Source: Tyto alba | Taxonomy: Eukaryota > Chordata > Aves > Strigiformes > Tytonidae | Reading direction: 5' to 3' | Assembly (NCBI RefSeq): GCF_018691265.1 | Contig: NW_024881283.1 | Span: forward strand, 5,739,731 to 5,803,730 | Length of the DNA stretch: 64,000 nt | Part shown: piece after piece, positions 47,201 to 59,410 of the stretch | Numbering within the stretch: the first letter of the stretch is position 1 | Layout: every line of letters starts with the position of its first letter | Program-made: the position numbers and the translations under genes | Notes under the pieces: model-generated | Databases searched by the model: none | The model's input: only the letters and a program-made list of their open reading frames with translations | What the model was told of the DNA's origin: nothing

Positions 47201-50200
47201 CATATCTTATTTGATTGCAGCACCATTCCCATGCAGTTTCAATGTTCTTTCTCCACTAACACCAAATTAATTCATTTTGATTATTGTTATTATGGCAAAT
47301 GGCAAAAGGAATTAACAGTGATGAATCAGGCGCTTACTGCGAAGTGCGAGCTGGATTTCCCACCTCCCGTTGAGACACAACGAGACCTGCACACAGTTGC
47401 AAGGCCATAAAAATGATGGAAGAAAATGGGAAGGAAATCATCTGGCAGATTAAAAAGATTCCTTGCAAGGTAACGACTGCCAGACTTTGTACAAGACCCA
47501 AGATCATCCCTGTGACCTACAAATAGTTAGACAGAAGTATTTTTTCTTTACTGAACTGCATTTTTGGCTCAAGAGAGGGTAGTGTGGTCATAGCAAGTGC
47601 CAGGACTGAGCCTGGCACCGGCTGAACAACCAAAGGGTGATTTCTGCAGCTGCAGGATGCTGCCCATTTGAAAGGCAAATTTCAGTAGCAGCAAACGTGC
47701 ACGGCTGCAAAAATTGAAGTAGGTCTGGAAAGCAGCTCCAGGGCTGCCGCAGGGTTGCCAGGCCTCCCAGGTCCCATCCTCTTGCCCACACCACATTTGC
47801 AGTCAGCCTTGGGACTTCTCTCCAGTTTAACTTGAAGCAGGTTTTTTTACTTTCCCACAGCATTACTGGAATAAGAGAGGCACCACTCGCATTCCTGAAG
47901 CTACCCTTGGTTTCTTCACTAATAAGCTCCAAGAAGATATCAAATGAACTGCTCCTTACCCCAAGTTGCAGCCTGATTTTCTTACATTTGTCAGGCCAGT
48001 GGGACCTCAGCTGAAAAGCAAAGAGACGAGAACCAGCTCTGCTCATCTCTGCATCTCTGCACCAGGGTCACTGTGCAGGGGGGTTCTGGCATCGCTGCTC
48101 ATCTGTGTGAGGAAAGCACAGTGCTGCATTCAGGGTGGGTGATGGGGGACTCAGATGATCTACATTCCAGTCCCACCAGGGCCGGAAAATCCCACATGTT
48201 TGGGGGATTTAATTCTGGCCTGGAAAAAGATTGCTGGCATTGGTAAGTCTAAAAGGACTGTGGGGAGAAAGCAAAATCACAACTCTGACTGACAGGCATG
48301 TTGGCAAAAGGGAAGAAAAAAAAAAAAACATAAAAAGAAACCAGCCCTGCACAAATGAAGTTTACTCTAGTTGGAGCATCCTTAAGCTCCAGTTTGTTCA
48401 AGGAAGGGATTGAGCTCAACAACTGAGGAAGTCCCCACGAGAGGGCATTGCTGCAGTGGCTCTTCGCAGGGTCCTGCATTTCCCTGCTGCTGTTAACCCT
48501 TCTGCAAGATGGAGATGGCAGTTGGGAAGCCTTCCTCCCCACATCGCAGGTATCTTGGGGCTTCTCAGGGCCACAGGCCTCTGCCTCCATCATTTTGGCA
48601 TGGAATCCTTCCACCTCTCCCCCTCTCTGACATTAACACATGCTCAACATAACCTAAGTTCTGGACCTGCTGAGATAGAGCCCACATTTTCACACTGCCC
48701 TGCTCTCATTTCAGGCAGGACAGACTGAGGATGAGTGGGAGCAAACAGCGTTTCGGTAACAACACAGATCACGCATGCACCGAGGCGAGGGGGTGTTGCT
48801 TAGTGGCATTTCACTTGCTTTCCTCTGCATGCTCTCAGGTTATTTGGCAGTGGGAACAAGACCGTAGGCAGGGGCCTGACACCTCCTGGCAGCTCCCAGC
48901 TGCTGGCAGAGACTCCGGTGACATTGCTGCAAAGTGCCCTGTGACAACGGGCGTGCTGGGTGTGCAGCGTGGCACCGGGGCCCTCACTGCACACACCGGT
49001 TATTAAGAAAAGTGTCATCCAGGCAGGCTTTTATTGGAATTCCCATAATGAATGTGCCTCTGCCCTGAATCCCAGCCAGGACCTCTCCGGGGCTTACGCT
49101 TCCCTTTTACACAGCTGTTAGGGCTTGGTGGACCAAGACTGTGAGCTGAGAAAAGTCGAGATGAGGAGTGTTGTGGAGGGAGCTATGCCACTTCTGCGAT
49201 GCTCTGGGGCACCCACACCACCTCTCAGCCCGAGGTGGCCAGAATGGCTCAGAGATCAGACACAGGGTCTGTTCAGCAGGTTTGGGCTCTCCCAGGGATG
49301 AGCATTAGCTGATTCGTATGGACAGGCAAGAAACTCTGAGCTTCGCCAGGGAGATGGGGAAGGTTTGTGTTCCTGCTCTGCCCAGGGTGGGTTTGAGCTT
49401 CCCTCTGGCCTCACAACAGAGGCTTTTGCACTTTCCTAAGGACATATTTTGAGATGATCAGAAAAACAGGCAGCAAAAAAGACCCACTTGTATACCAAAT
49501 TCATTTTGAAGGACTGACGCGAGGCACAAGACAAGACCCAGCATAAGCCTTCCCTCACCACAGGGACCTGCCCCCCAGCACCTCGTACCCATTCCTGCAG
49601 TTACTGACCTGGCAGCCTCCGCTGTGCCCAGTGGTGATTCCAAGGCTGGGTCCTTTGCACAATCAGGATCATCTCTGTCCATCCAGGAGCTCTAAAACAG
49701 AGGAAAATTTTGAGAAGCTAAAGTCATCACATAGCAGGCGCCATTTATTTGTTTATTTGTTTGTTTGCGGACACCAAGAAATGATGAATTACTATTAGCA
49801 TTTCAAGTCCTCAGCCAGGCTGAGCGCGCAGGGAAATAGCAGCACTGTGTCTCCCTCTGTTTAACCCAGCGGGACAGCAAGGGCTGCTTTCACAGGGAGG
49901 TGACGTGGAGGGGGCTGCACGGGCAGGAGCACAGGGAAAGTGGTGTCCTGCCTGGCAAAGGACATGGTCCCCTACATACCAAGGCCACCGCCCGTTCCCA
50001 CCCTGTATCTGAGCCAAACTGGGGGTGCTGAGGTTCAGGGATGTGGGAAGGTGGGGAGGGTGGCAGGTCGGGGTGATAGGGACAGGGGAAGACACATTCA
50101 TCATCCTAAGTGTGGTGTTTCTTTGGGGTGAGATTTGAGAGGGACTAATAACTTAGCAGGTTTTATTATAGCAGCGGCAATACCAGCAAGCAGAGTTTAG

Positions 50201-50365
50201 GAGCGAGGGAGAGGGTATGGCCACATCTCCCATTTAACAGCATCTAACCAGTCTCAGTATCACCCAGGCCGACCCAGGCTGCTTCAGGAGAGGTTTCCTT
50301 GCCATCCTAACCACTTCAGGTCTCCATCATCCCTTGTCTCCAGTGTAACTCAAAGCCTGTCTCTG
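47201..50365. other. Unique non-coding sequence, no gene seen
   Basis: Contains A13 at 48316-48328 and a (TTTG)/(TTTA) tract at 49744-49767. Open frames up to 152 codons (47588-48046, -) have no domain. Confidence 0.6.
49744..49767. repeat. TTTA/TTTG microsatellite
   Basis: Six tetranucleotide units of TTTA and TTTG type in a row. Confidence 0.85.
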
Positions 50366-50384
50366 CCCCCCCCCCCCCCCCCCC
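50366..50384. repeat. C19 homopolymer
   Basis: Nineteen consecutive Cs on the plus strand (G19 on the minus strand). Such runs are rare, unstable and difficult to sequence, so the exact length may be an assembly artefact. Confidence 0.9.
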
Positions 50385-50990
50385 TTTCCCACTTCTAAGG
50401 GATGCAGCTATTTCTGTATTACAGGGAAGTTTTAGGAGCAGAATCCATTAGGGGCTCATTTACAGCTGTGCCCTTAGGCAGACACAAACCTCGCTTCACT
50501 GAGATGATAGACCAATCCATCAACCTACTTCACTGCTGGCCTGTTCTGTCTGGAAACGTCATTACTGAGCACAAGCACCTCACACCAGCCTGCGCCTGCC
50601 TTCTCACTCTCTTTGCAGCCTGGAGATGCTCAAGTACTCCTGGACCCCTGTGACTGACAGCCCCCAGAGAAAACCCACACAGCACTGTGCCCACGAGCCC
50701 CACCGCTGTGCTAAAGAGAGAGTGTTTCTCTTCCGTGCACTGATCTGCAGCTTTTGGAAACATGTGGGCTGTATCCTCACAGATGGGTCACAGAGATGAA
50801 GTTTGAGCATCTCTGGGAGAAGGGGAAGGACCCAAATTGTGTCCAAACCCAGGGCTCTGGCTTGTCTTCCTGCAAGGAACTAGCAACAAAGTCAGATCTG
50901 ATCTGAATTTCCTTCCAGCTCCCATTTTGATCAATCTCTAATCATTTAGCAGAGGCCATTTGTGATAAGGGTATAAGAGGAGCTTCTTCG
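50385..50990. other. Unique non-coding sequence, no gene seen
   Basis: No recognised repeat or gene. Confidence 0.6.
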
Positions 50991-51345
50991 ATCAGATCAA
51001 AAGTCCATCTAGGCCAGTCTCCTGTACGGCCAGCACAGGAACAGGACACGTGTGTGGCCATAAACCCTTCCCGATTCTGACAATCTGCAGCTCGGGGCCT
51101 TCCTGAGCCAGAAGATGTATCTGTAACTTATATTTAAAAGCCCTTGATGGCCCTTTTCTGTACATATTTGTCTAATGACTTCTCAGACCCATATCTGCTT
51201 TTGATCTCCACCGGCCCTAGCAGCGAGTTTCACAATTGAATTAGGCATTGTCTGAAAAAGTCCTTCCTCCGTAAAGGGAGAGATAAAATTATCTTGAATT
51301 TCATCTGTTGATGACATCAATCTGAACTCAATTCTTTCTTGAATC
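50991..51345 (-). repeat. Ancient CR1-like LINE fragment, antisense
   Basis: GATCAGATCAAAAGTCCATCTAGGCCAGT..CTCCTGT at the left edge matches the reversed 3' part of old sauropsid CR1 elements. It continues through CTTGATGGCCC..TTTGTCTAATGACTTCT (about 51144-51183), AGCAGCGAGTTTCACAATTGAATTAGG (about 51220-51246) and AAAAAGTCCTTCCTCC (51256-51271). This is the same order as in complete members of those families (a GATGGACCTATCC..TTATCTAATTC word, then GGCAACGAGTTCCACAGGTT, then GAAGTACTTCCTT). It is much more diverged than the copies at 8925 and 25049, so it is an older insertion. Only the 3' portion remains. Confidence 0.75.
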
Positions 51346-54300
51346 TGTGCGAGGAAGTGCAAGTCATGCCTGGCCAAAGGCTGGTATGTGGCAGGGTCTG
51401 GGTGCCCAAGGATTCCACGAAGGAGGTATTGGTCTCCCCAGGGCCATCTATCTTCATAAGGTGCAACTTGTCCCTAAAATCTCCCTGATTCTGGGTAAGT
51501 ATGGTCCTATTAGACCATCTCAAAGAACTGCACTTTCAGGACTGTTAAATTTTCTCATCACTGCCAGGTTCATTCTAAATCTCTTTCCATCCACTGATCT
51601 AATGGGCAGAAGATTATATTTTTTTTCAGATGGAGAAACTAAAGCAATAAAGTTACATCTTTGGAAGTCATGCATGCAAAAAAGAGCTTGTATGTCCCTA
51701 ATAAGACATAAAAAGAAAAGCAATTCTCTCTAGTGGCTGGTATCCTCAGTCCATTTTCAGCTGGAGATGGGACAGCTCTGTCACATCAGGCTGGTTATAG
51801 AGTGGGCCAAATTTGACAATGTCAGCTTGGCTTGTATCAAAGCATGAAATAAATCACAGCTCTCTCAAATCCTATTCCCAGCCTTCTCAGTCAGAGATGC
51901 TTGTGCATCTGTCCAGAAAACTCTGTCCCCTTCCACCTGAAGATTTCCAAAGGAGACTTCAGAACTGGGAAGCTGACATGAGATATATTTTGCTGATACA
52001 GATCTTATCACTATTTGGCCATAAACATAGTTTTAATGCTGAATGGTGATGCTTTGTTTTACCGGTGCTTTCTCCACACACCCCAGATGGTGACAATGTG
52101 CATTCGGGTGGTTTCTGAAGCAGGTGACAAGAAAGGAAAGATTGGGAGAAATAAAAAGAAAGTTCCTAACAACGAAAGGGATCAGCGCACACCTCATTCT
52201 CCTGATGTTAAACACTGCTGACACAGGCCCTGCACTGCACAAATCTGTAGCTTCCTTTAAATTAGCAATTCCATAGACACAGTAGGAGCTTGCATAAGAA
52301 TTGTCCATAAAGGGAAGAGAGTCACAATATCAGCCTAGCATGAAACCCTGGTTTCTGCTTTTTAATTAAGATTTCAAGCTTGTGTCTCCCCTGAGGTGCT
52401 GCGGAAGGTTTTGCCAGATACAATAAGCAGCCGGGGTCCCTCTCAGCAAATTGGCTTTTCATAAGATCCTAGCTCTGCTCACATACCCTTTAGCACTGAA
52501 TTCTCAGTGCCACATTTGGGGTACAGCATCCACAAGAAGCTAAAGCCAAGAAGCTGGGCACTGGGACCCATCTTTGCAGGCTCAGGTCCTTTAGTGACTC
52601 CCCTTTCACAGCAAGGTCTTGCAGGCAATACATGGAAGCAACAGGACATGAGTTTCGGTACACGTCACTCTCAGTATTAAACAGAAGCACCATAACTCTT
52701 AGGATGATGTTTCCAGTGTGAATACCTGTGTTTATATATTTTAAAAACCATTCTCCACTCTTCCATGTTCTCTTAGTACTCTCCTGGAGCTTCTCTTTCC
52801 CTAGCTGCTCCTGCCTGTGATTCATCCCTGAAGTTGGAAAGTGAAGTCAAAGAGACATGAACAATCAGACAAATTATCTTGCAGAACTAAAGGCAGATGT
52901 TGGCATTTGCATTTTTCTTGGTCCATTCCTCCACCACAACCCTATTCCCCCACCTGCAATTTCAGAGCAGAGCCCAGTGGATCATAAACACCTCAAAGAT
53001 GAAGCAGTAGCAAAACCAGGGCTCCCTGCGGCATGCCAAAATAACCTCGCAGACACAGAAGCGACAAACAGAAATCCCTGCCTCCCTCCCTTTTACATCA
53101 TTGCCAATTTAGGATTCATTTTAGGAGGAAACAGAGACACCACAGGTACCCCAGCATAGCTCTCCCTGGCTGTCGCGGTTTTGGATGTGTCAGGACACAC
53201 CGCTGTGCGCATCCGTCATCCCCGTTAATGCTGCCCCTCGGATGGCAAACCTCTCCTGAGCGAACACGAGCTCGCATCTAGCAAACACCACACCTTCCCC
53301 TGCCCACCAGTGCCTCCCCGCAGGCAGTGCGAGATCAACTCAGGCAATAGCCCAGAGCAGAGAATTCACTGCATTTACCCGGGGGCAGCTGAACGGAGCC
53401 CCCATCGGCGACTTTTATCGGAGGCTGCCACATAAAGGGAGAGGCACGGCACTGAGTAACACATCCCACTGCTGTCTGTCGCTGCGTGGAGGGGACATGG
53501 ACAAAGACTGCACTGGAAGCACATCTAAAGGTTTCACAATCACTCCCATAAAGCATTTAATGTGCAATAAAAACGGCAAGTAAGTTATCAAGAGCTGGTG
53601 TGGAGAAGGAAGCTAATGCCTCGCCCTACAGATGTTCATAAAATATTAAGTAACTTTAAAAAGGGGAGGGAAAGGATGCAGTTCGATAGACCACTGTTAG
53701 GAGCAGGTCCACTCTGCCACGCGGCCAGTGAAATGCAGGATTTCTTTAGGACTCATTAACTCCCATGCCAGTGTTAACGGTCCTGTGGCCATTCATTCCT
53801 CTTCCTCCACACCACACAAACGGTTTTATTTAGAAGCTGAGATTGGAGCCCAACTCCGCGAATAACATTTGCCTGGATGTAATTAGGCATCAGCAGAGCA
53901 AAACTCTCCAGCCAAGGGAGAGTGGAAATCCAGGTCAGGCAGTTCTCTGCCCACAGCTACGTCCACCCAGCTTGAAAATAAATGAATTTGGGGAATTTGA
54001 TGCTGTGGCATGGACTTTTTAAGTCCCAAAGTTTTACTGGGGCACAGAGGTAAACTGTGTAGAAAGATTCTTTGGAAGAAATGTGTTGGCTGCCCTTGGC
54101 GGTGAGCTGGGGGCTTTTGTGCCTACTCTGCCATGGGGATGGACCAATTCAAGCCAGAGCCACCCAAGGAAGACCAGCCCAGCTCCTCATCCCATCCTCC
54201 TGATGGGCTTGCACTGGGGATTGTTCAGGCTGTGCTTTTTCCCCACCGTTTCCAGGTGCAGGCAGCAGAGGTTAGACCAGGCACTGGTGAGGCAGCTCTA

Positions 54301-54617
54301 GGCAGGGCTGTGCTGCCAGCCCCGGGCAGGGAGGGAGAGTGCAGAGCACCTGCCTTCAATAAATGAGTAAAGAGCAGGAGATTTCCAGGCTGGTGTGGAA
54401 AAAAGCCCTCCCGGGAGCAGCTGGGAGCCAGGAGTGATGCTGTCTGTCTCGCTGCAGTGCAAAGTGCAGCTGATCTGTCAAGCCTGGGTGATACAAGAGA
54501 GCAAATCAGCGCATCGTCAGAGCGACTTGCAGACAAGAGGTGATAAAAATCCAAAACTGATGTTTTGACATTTGCTTGTCCCAAGTGAGGACAGAAAATT
54601 CAAAACGTGCAGGGGAG
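51346..54617. other. Unique non-coding sequence, no gene seen
   Basis: No further repeat recognised. Open frames up to 128 codons on either strand have no domain. 53560-53680 is AT-leaning with AAAGCATTTAATGTGC and AAAATATTAAGTAAC words. Confidence 0.6.
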
Positions 54618-54678
54618 GAGGGAAAAAAAAAAAAAAAAAAAAGAGGAAAAAAAAAATAAAAAGAGGAAAAAAAAAAAG
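54618..54678. repeat. A-rich (GAGG-interrupted) simple repeat
   Basis: A20, then GAGG, A10, T, further As, GAGG and A11. Purine-only tract apart from the Ts. Confidence 0.9.
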
Positions 54679-57035
54679 GCAGAACTTGAATCCCATGCAA
54701 TTTCCATTCAGAGATGTCAAAACAGCTCGTTTTGGCACAGCAAGACATCAGCCTGCCTCTGCCCACGCTGCTGTTCAGCCTGGGAAAGCTGTGGGACAGA
54801 CACCAAGACTGGGCTGGCACCCTGGGAGCCTCAGGCACGGAGGAAAAATAATCCATCGTGGTGCTTGAGCCACAGAAGAGGTCATGGTCCTGAGCATCTC
54901 CCTAGGGGCACGTAAATACCTGTGTTCTCATTTGTCTTCAAACTATACAAATAATGAGGACAAAACCATTTTTATAGGAATAAAATCTATTCTTTAGACT
55001 GAAAATATTAATGGTTTTTAATATATGCATGTGTGTTTTAATGAAAAGGAATTAAATGTCTAAAAAAATGAGTCCTCAATTAAGGCTCATTTAATTTTAA
55101 AAATGTTGAAAGGCAGAGTGCCAGGTGTTGTGTAGAGGTTTCTTTGTTCATTGTCACAATTCAACCTGAATTTGCAAAATACTTTGACTAAATCCATTCT
55201 GATTTTTCTGTCAGAAACATTCCAGGTGACAATTTTTACCCAGAAAGCTCCACTTGTGGCAACTCAGACAAAACAGTTTAACATCAGCCTAGAGGGAAGT
55301 ATTTCATTCTCACTTTCCTGAAGAAAATAAATGAATACTTCCAACAAAATTGACATTTACAGGGGAGGTATCTTGCAGAAATCTGAATTTTTACAGAAAC
55401 CCAATAGAACAAGGATGTTTGCATGGAAAAATCTCAATCAAATGCAATGTATCCCATGATCTCACCTAAGGCTTGCCCTTCCCAGACGGCAGCATCTGTT
55501 TTAAAGTGTTGGACCAGCATTTCCAAACAGTCACTGAGGTGAATGCACGAAACCATTTGCAGACCCTCCAGCTCCAGAAATCTGGAGGCAGCGTTCAGCT
55601 GCCGGTACCCGAGCGGGGCCTCAGGGGCTGAAAACCAAAAGGCTGGTATAATCCAACATGTGTTTCCTGACACTGATGGAGTGACGTTAATTTATAGCAG
55701 CTGAGAGCCTGGCCCAGAGCCCTTACCCGTGCTCCACACTGCACTGAGCACCGGCCCCGGGTAGATCCTGTGCTGTCCCCTCCATACGTCCCCCTCTGTC
55801 TCCAAGAGGCGTTATTTGCTCAGATGGGCTGGAAGGAGGGATGTAAACATCTGCACGCAGCCACAGCTCTTGCAGCCGGGAGGACCATCTCCCAGCTGCG
55901 CCGCAGCACCACGGCTGAGAGCTGATTTATGGCCACCAACCCCTCCTTTTCCAGGAGAGCCATCCTGAACTCATCCCTCCAGAGCAATCAGCTCCATTTT
56001 CTCCTTGAATTCTTCTGAGATGGCGAGGCCAGCCGTTGCCTTCCAAGCTCAGCGGGTCAGACCTGCTCCAGCAGTACCCAAAAACCATCCTGTGCTGCAG
56101 CAAGATGTGCTCCTCTCCCACGGGACCTCAAGGTGATGAGACCTGAGGGACCCAGAGCTCTTAAAGTTGGGGGGCTCAGGGCTTCCTCTCACACTGCTGG
56201 CTTTATTTGACTGACTTTAAGTCCTTACTGAGGTTTAGATTTTTTTTTCTTTCTTTTTCTGCTGCTAAAATTTTTCTCCTTCACATTGGAAAAGCTAGGT
56301 TACGGTTGCCTTGTTCTTTCTCTGAAAGTCTGTTTTGGTTCATCTCATTACTGTACGCAGCCCAGGTCTCTGTGGGGTGGAGGGAAGGGGGGACTCACCT
56401 CCCCAGCTGTGGACTCACAGCTGAGGTATCTGCATTAAAGGAAATCCCCACATCAGAAAGTGATGGTGCTTGCAGAACATCAAGTCCTTTGTGGAGATGT
56501 TTTTACTTGGCATAATGTACATTTTTGGACTGGCAAAGCAGGAGCACTTCCAAGCTCACTGTGTGGATAAAGGGGGCTGTAGCCAAGTGATGTAAATTAG
56601 AGCAGACCCTCAGCTGGACTGATTACAGCAGACCTGCCACCGAAACAGTGCTGGCACAAGGGTGAGGAGCCATCCAAATGATCTCCAACAGTGTTGGACT
56701 CACCTGAGCTCGACTCAGTCTTCCCAGGTCTGCATGATTTCATTGCATAACTTGGTGGAGAGGTCCACCAGGAGGAAATGGGGACTCTGCACTCTCCAAA
56801 CACGGAAAAAGTCTGAATGCAAAAGCAAATGGAAATGCTAAGGTTGGTTTGTGCTCTGTGGATAACAACAGATCTTGGCTCCCCAGGCCACTGGGAGCTG
56901 TCAGACTGGGAGCCAAACTTCACAGCTTGGCCTGTGTGCTGGAAGGAACCAAACTTCCAGTGCACATCTCAGTGTATTATTATTGCTATTACTGTATCAG
57001 CTAGAAACCACAAGCATGCCCCTGCAGCAATGCAC

Positions 57036-57038
<3 letters not shown>
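54679..57038. other. Unique non-coding sequence, no gene seen
   Basis: 54920-55430 is strongly AT-rich. 55430-56200 is mixed. No gene or interspersed repeat recognised. Confidence 0.6.
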
Positions 57039-57074
<36 letters not shown>

Positions 57075-57147
57075 AAAAAAATACAAAACAAAACACAAAG
57101 AAACCTCAAACAAACAGAAAAAAAAAAAAAAAAAACCACCACAAAAA
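57039..57147. repeat. Long poly-A / A-rich tract
   Basis: A34 at 57039-57072, then an A-rich stretch interrupted by C, T and G (with AACAAAACAAACAC-like words), then A18 at 57118-57135. No processed gene copy was recognised upstream, so it is not obviously the tail of a retrocopy. Confidence 0.9.
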
Positions 57148-58072
57148 TATGAATGGTCCTTCCAGAAAAGATTTACATTTTTCTTGGCTAATGGCCCATC
57201 CCATGATTCAGGTTGAGCCAAATCCTAAATTCTAAGAAAATCTCTGGCATCCCCCTTCTGTTTGAAGGGAAACTGCCAACATGTCTCACCAATAATCGTC
57301 TAAATCTAAGGAGAGACATTCAAATTTATGATGAGAGGCAGACAGCCAAGTTCCATTGATCTTCAATGAAAATCCTTCAGTGAAAAATCTCTCATTCCCT
57401 GTCAGTGGTGTGAAGAGCCAGGCTTTGCCTGCACAGCCTGTTTTGTACTTCGGCACTCATCATCATCAGGTTTGAATTTCTATTGCTGTCCTATTATTAT
57501 CTCTGATTAAGCAGGCTGGAAGAGGAAATTAGGCGATTCCTGTGTACTCTTAGGCTTGCAGTGATGTGCCTTAACAAGCTCTGTTTAATTCATTTGCTAC
57601 CTTCAAACTAAAGTTTCCCGGAAGGTCTTTCACCACTGGACTGTAGTCTCCCTCTCATGAACTTCAGCATTAGGCTCAGGCACGTCACAAGTGTGTCAGG
57701 GTAATGACTCACTCTCAGTATTTAAAGCCAGCCCAATAAATCCCTGAATTACTTTCTAACGGTGCAGTAAACTCCTCAGAACATAATCAATGCACATTAA
57801 CAAAACGCTGGGAAGCCAAGAAGTTCTTTGGGGGGTAAAGCACATACCATGAATCTTTCCCATGTTGTTGTATTGGGCAGGAACCTCCAACTCCCTTATT
57901 GTATTTGACATATATAGATGGGAAATATTTTCTAAAGCCATCCATAGGCTAGCTTGGGTTTTTCACAGAGGTCTATTGAAGCAGGAAGATCTAGTCCAGT
58001 TTTTTTTTTTTTTTAATGGATATAAATGCCTTTAAGGTTCAGGTGCATACAAAAAGGTATTTTTACAAATGT
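57148..58072. other. Unique non-coding sequence, no gene seen
   Basis: 57470-57620 has enhancer-like texture (CTATTATTATCTCTGATTAAGC, GGAAATTAGGCGATTCC). A T15 run lies at 58000-58014. Confidence 0.55.
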
Positions 58073-58285
58073 CAGAGAATTTTGGGTTGAAGGGACCTCT
58101 GGAGGTCTCTAGACTGACCTCCTTCTTAGAGGACTCCAGCTGGCTTCAGTGTTAGCTCAGAACCTTGTCCAGTCAACTTCTGAATAACTCCATGGGTGGC
58201 AGCTCCACCACCTCTCTCTTGAACCTGTCCCAGGGCTGCACAATCCTCCAGGGAAGGGGCCTCAGTACTAAGAAGTTTTTGGGGC
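58073..58285 (-). repeat. CR1 LINE 3' fragment, antisense
   Basis: Starts AGAGAATTTTGGGTTGAAGGGACCTCTGGAGGTCTCTAG, the reversed CR1 3' end (ATAGAATGGTTTGGGTTGGAAGGGACCT). It continues CAGAACCTTGTCCAGTCAACTTCTGAATAACTCCA..GGTGGCAGCTCCACCACCTCTCT and TGTCCCAGGGCTG, each a recognisable diverged CR1 word in the right order. It fades after ACTAAGAAGTTTTTGGGG. It is older than the two plus-strand copies in this window. Confidence 0.85.
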
Positions 58286-58527
58286 TCCATGACATGCAAT
58301 GGCATTCAAAGGATACCCATTGCCCCACTGAGAGCTTGTGCTTAGTCCTCTCCATCTTCTGGAGTTTGACACACCAGAGGACATGCCACTGCATGACATG
58401 CTGGGCAAGAAGGTACTTAAAAGACCTTGGGTATTTTTCTCTATATGTCAGCAAAATTAGCCACTTCCAAACTCATTGTATTAGTTTTACACCTTAAGGG
58501 GGAAGTGGGATCTTCCCTTAAACCCAA
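58286..58527. other. Unassigned sequence between CR1 fragment and LTR
   Basis: Possibly a highly diverged continuation of the CR1 or unique sequence. No clear match. Confidence 0.4.
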
Positions 58528-58657
58528 TGTCCTGGGTTGAGTGAGTGGTGGAGTTTTTTGGTGGCAGGGGAGGGGGCTATCGGGGCGGCCCCCTGTGAGA
58601 AGTTTCTCGAAGCTCCCCCAGCTCCACGTCAGCTCCACTTCTGTTTGGGAAATTGAG

Positions 58658-58692
58658 CCAATCGGCTGCACCTCTGCGATAACGTATTTAAG
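58658..58692 (+). promoter_or_regulatory. LTR promoter: CCAAT and TATA-like boxes
   Basis: CCAAT at 58658-58662 and TATTTAAG at 58685-58692 are about 23 bases apart. Transcription would be expected to start around 58715. Whether the promoter is still active is unknown. Confidence 0.5.
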
Positions 58693-58873
58693 AAGGGACG
58701 TGGTGACGGGCAGTGGGACTTGTGAGGAGGAGTTGCTGCAGCTGCATGAACACCAAGGTCAGTGGAGGAACGGAGGAAGAAAGGAGGGGGGAGAGAGCTG
58801 GAGAAGAGACCCCCCTGTACCCTGTGGTGAGACGGCAGGGCGGCCCCCCCTGGCACCCATGGAGATCTACAGT

Positions 58874-59187
58874 GGAGCAGACATTGATTTATGGCCTGTT
58901 GCTCCTGCTCAACTGATCAAGGTTCTGTGCCTGAAGAAGGCCGGGGTCTCATGGGAAAAGGCACCCCCGTTGCTGTAATTCAGTGCTGGGAGGATTGCAG
59001 CATGCGGGGGAGTCCCACGCCGGAGCAGCTCGGGAAGGGCTGCAGCCGTGGGAGGGAATCCAGTCGGAGGAAGTTAGTGACCCATGACAGAGCAGTGTGG
59101 GGAATGCCGTGGCCTGTGGGAGGGACTCACGTCAGAGAAAGTTTGTGGAGGACTGTCTCCTGTGAGAGGGGGACCACAATGGAGCAG
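58874..59187 (+). repeat. Degenerate internal repeats in the LTR
   Basis: GGAGCAG recurs at 58874-58880, 59022-59028 and 59181-59187, spaced 148 and 159 bases. A GTGGGAGGGA word recurs near 59048 and 59117. This suggests the LTR grew by tandem duplication. Confidence 0.55.
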
Positions 59188-59404
59188 GGGGGAACAAGTT
59201 TCAGACACTCCCCTCACCGAAGATGAAGGAAGTGGCAGCGCTGACTGCACCCCCCATTCCCTGCCCCTGCGCCCCTGGGAGAGGAGGTAGAGATATGGGG
59301 AGCAGAGCTGAGCCCGGGAAGAAGGGAGGGGTGGGGGGAAGGTGTTCTCAAGATGTGGCAATGCTTCTCACTGTCCTACTCTGTTATGTGTTGTTAGTGT
59401 CTGT

Positions 59405-59410
59405 AATAAA
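59405..59410 (+). terminator. LTR poly(A) signal
   Basis: AATAAA followed within about 12 bases by a GT/T-rich segment (GTATGGGTTTTTTTC), the expected downstream element. It would mark the end of the R region. Confidence 0.6.

Noticed and set aside
58541..58978. Open frame of about 145 codons, plus strand.
   Set aside because: Inside the solo LTR, spanning its promoter; not a retroviral protein.
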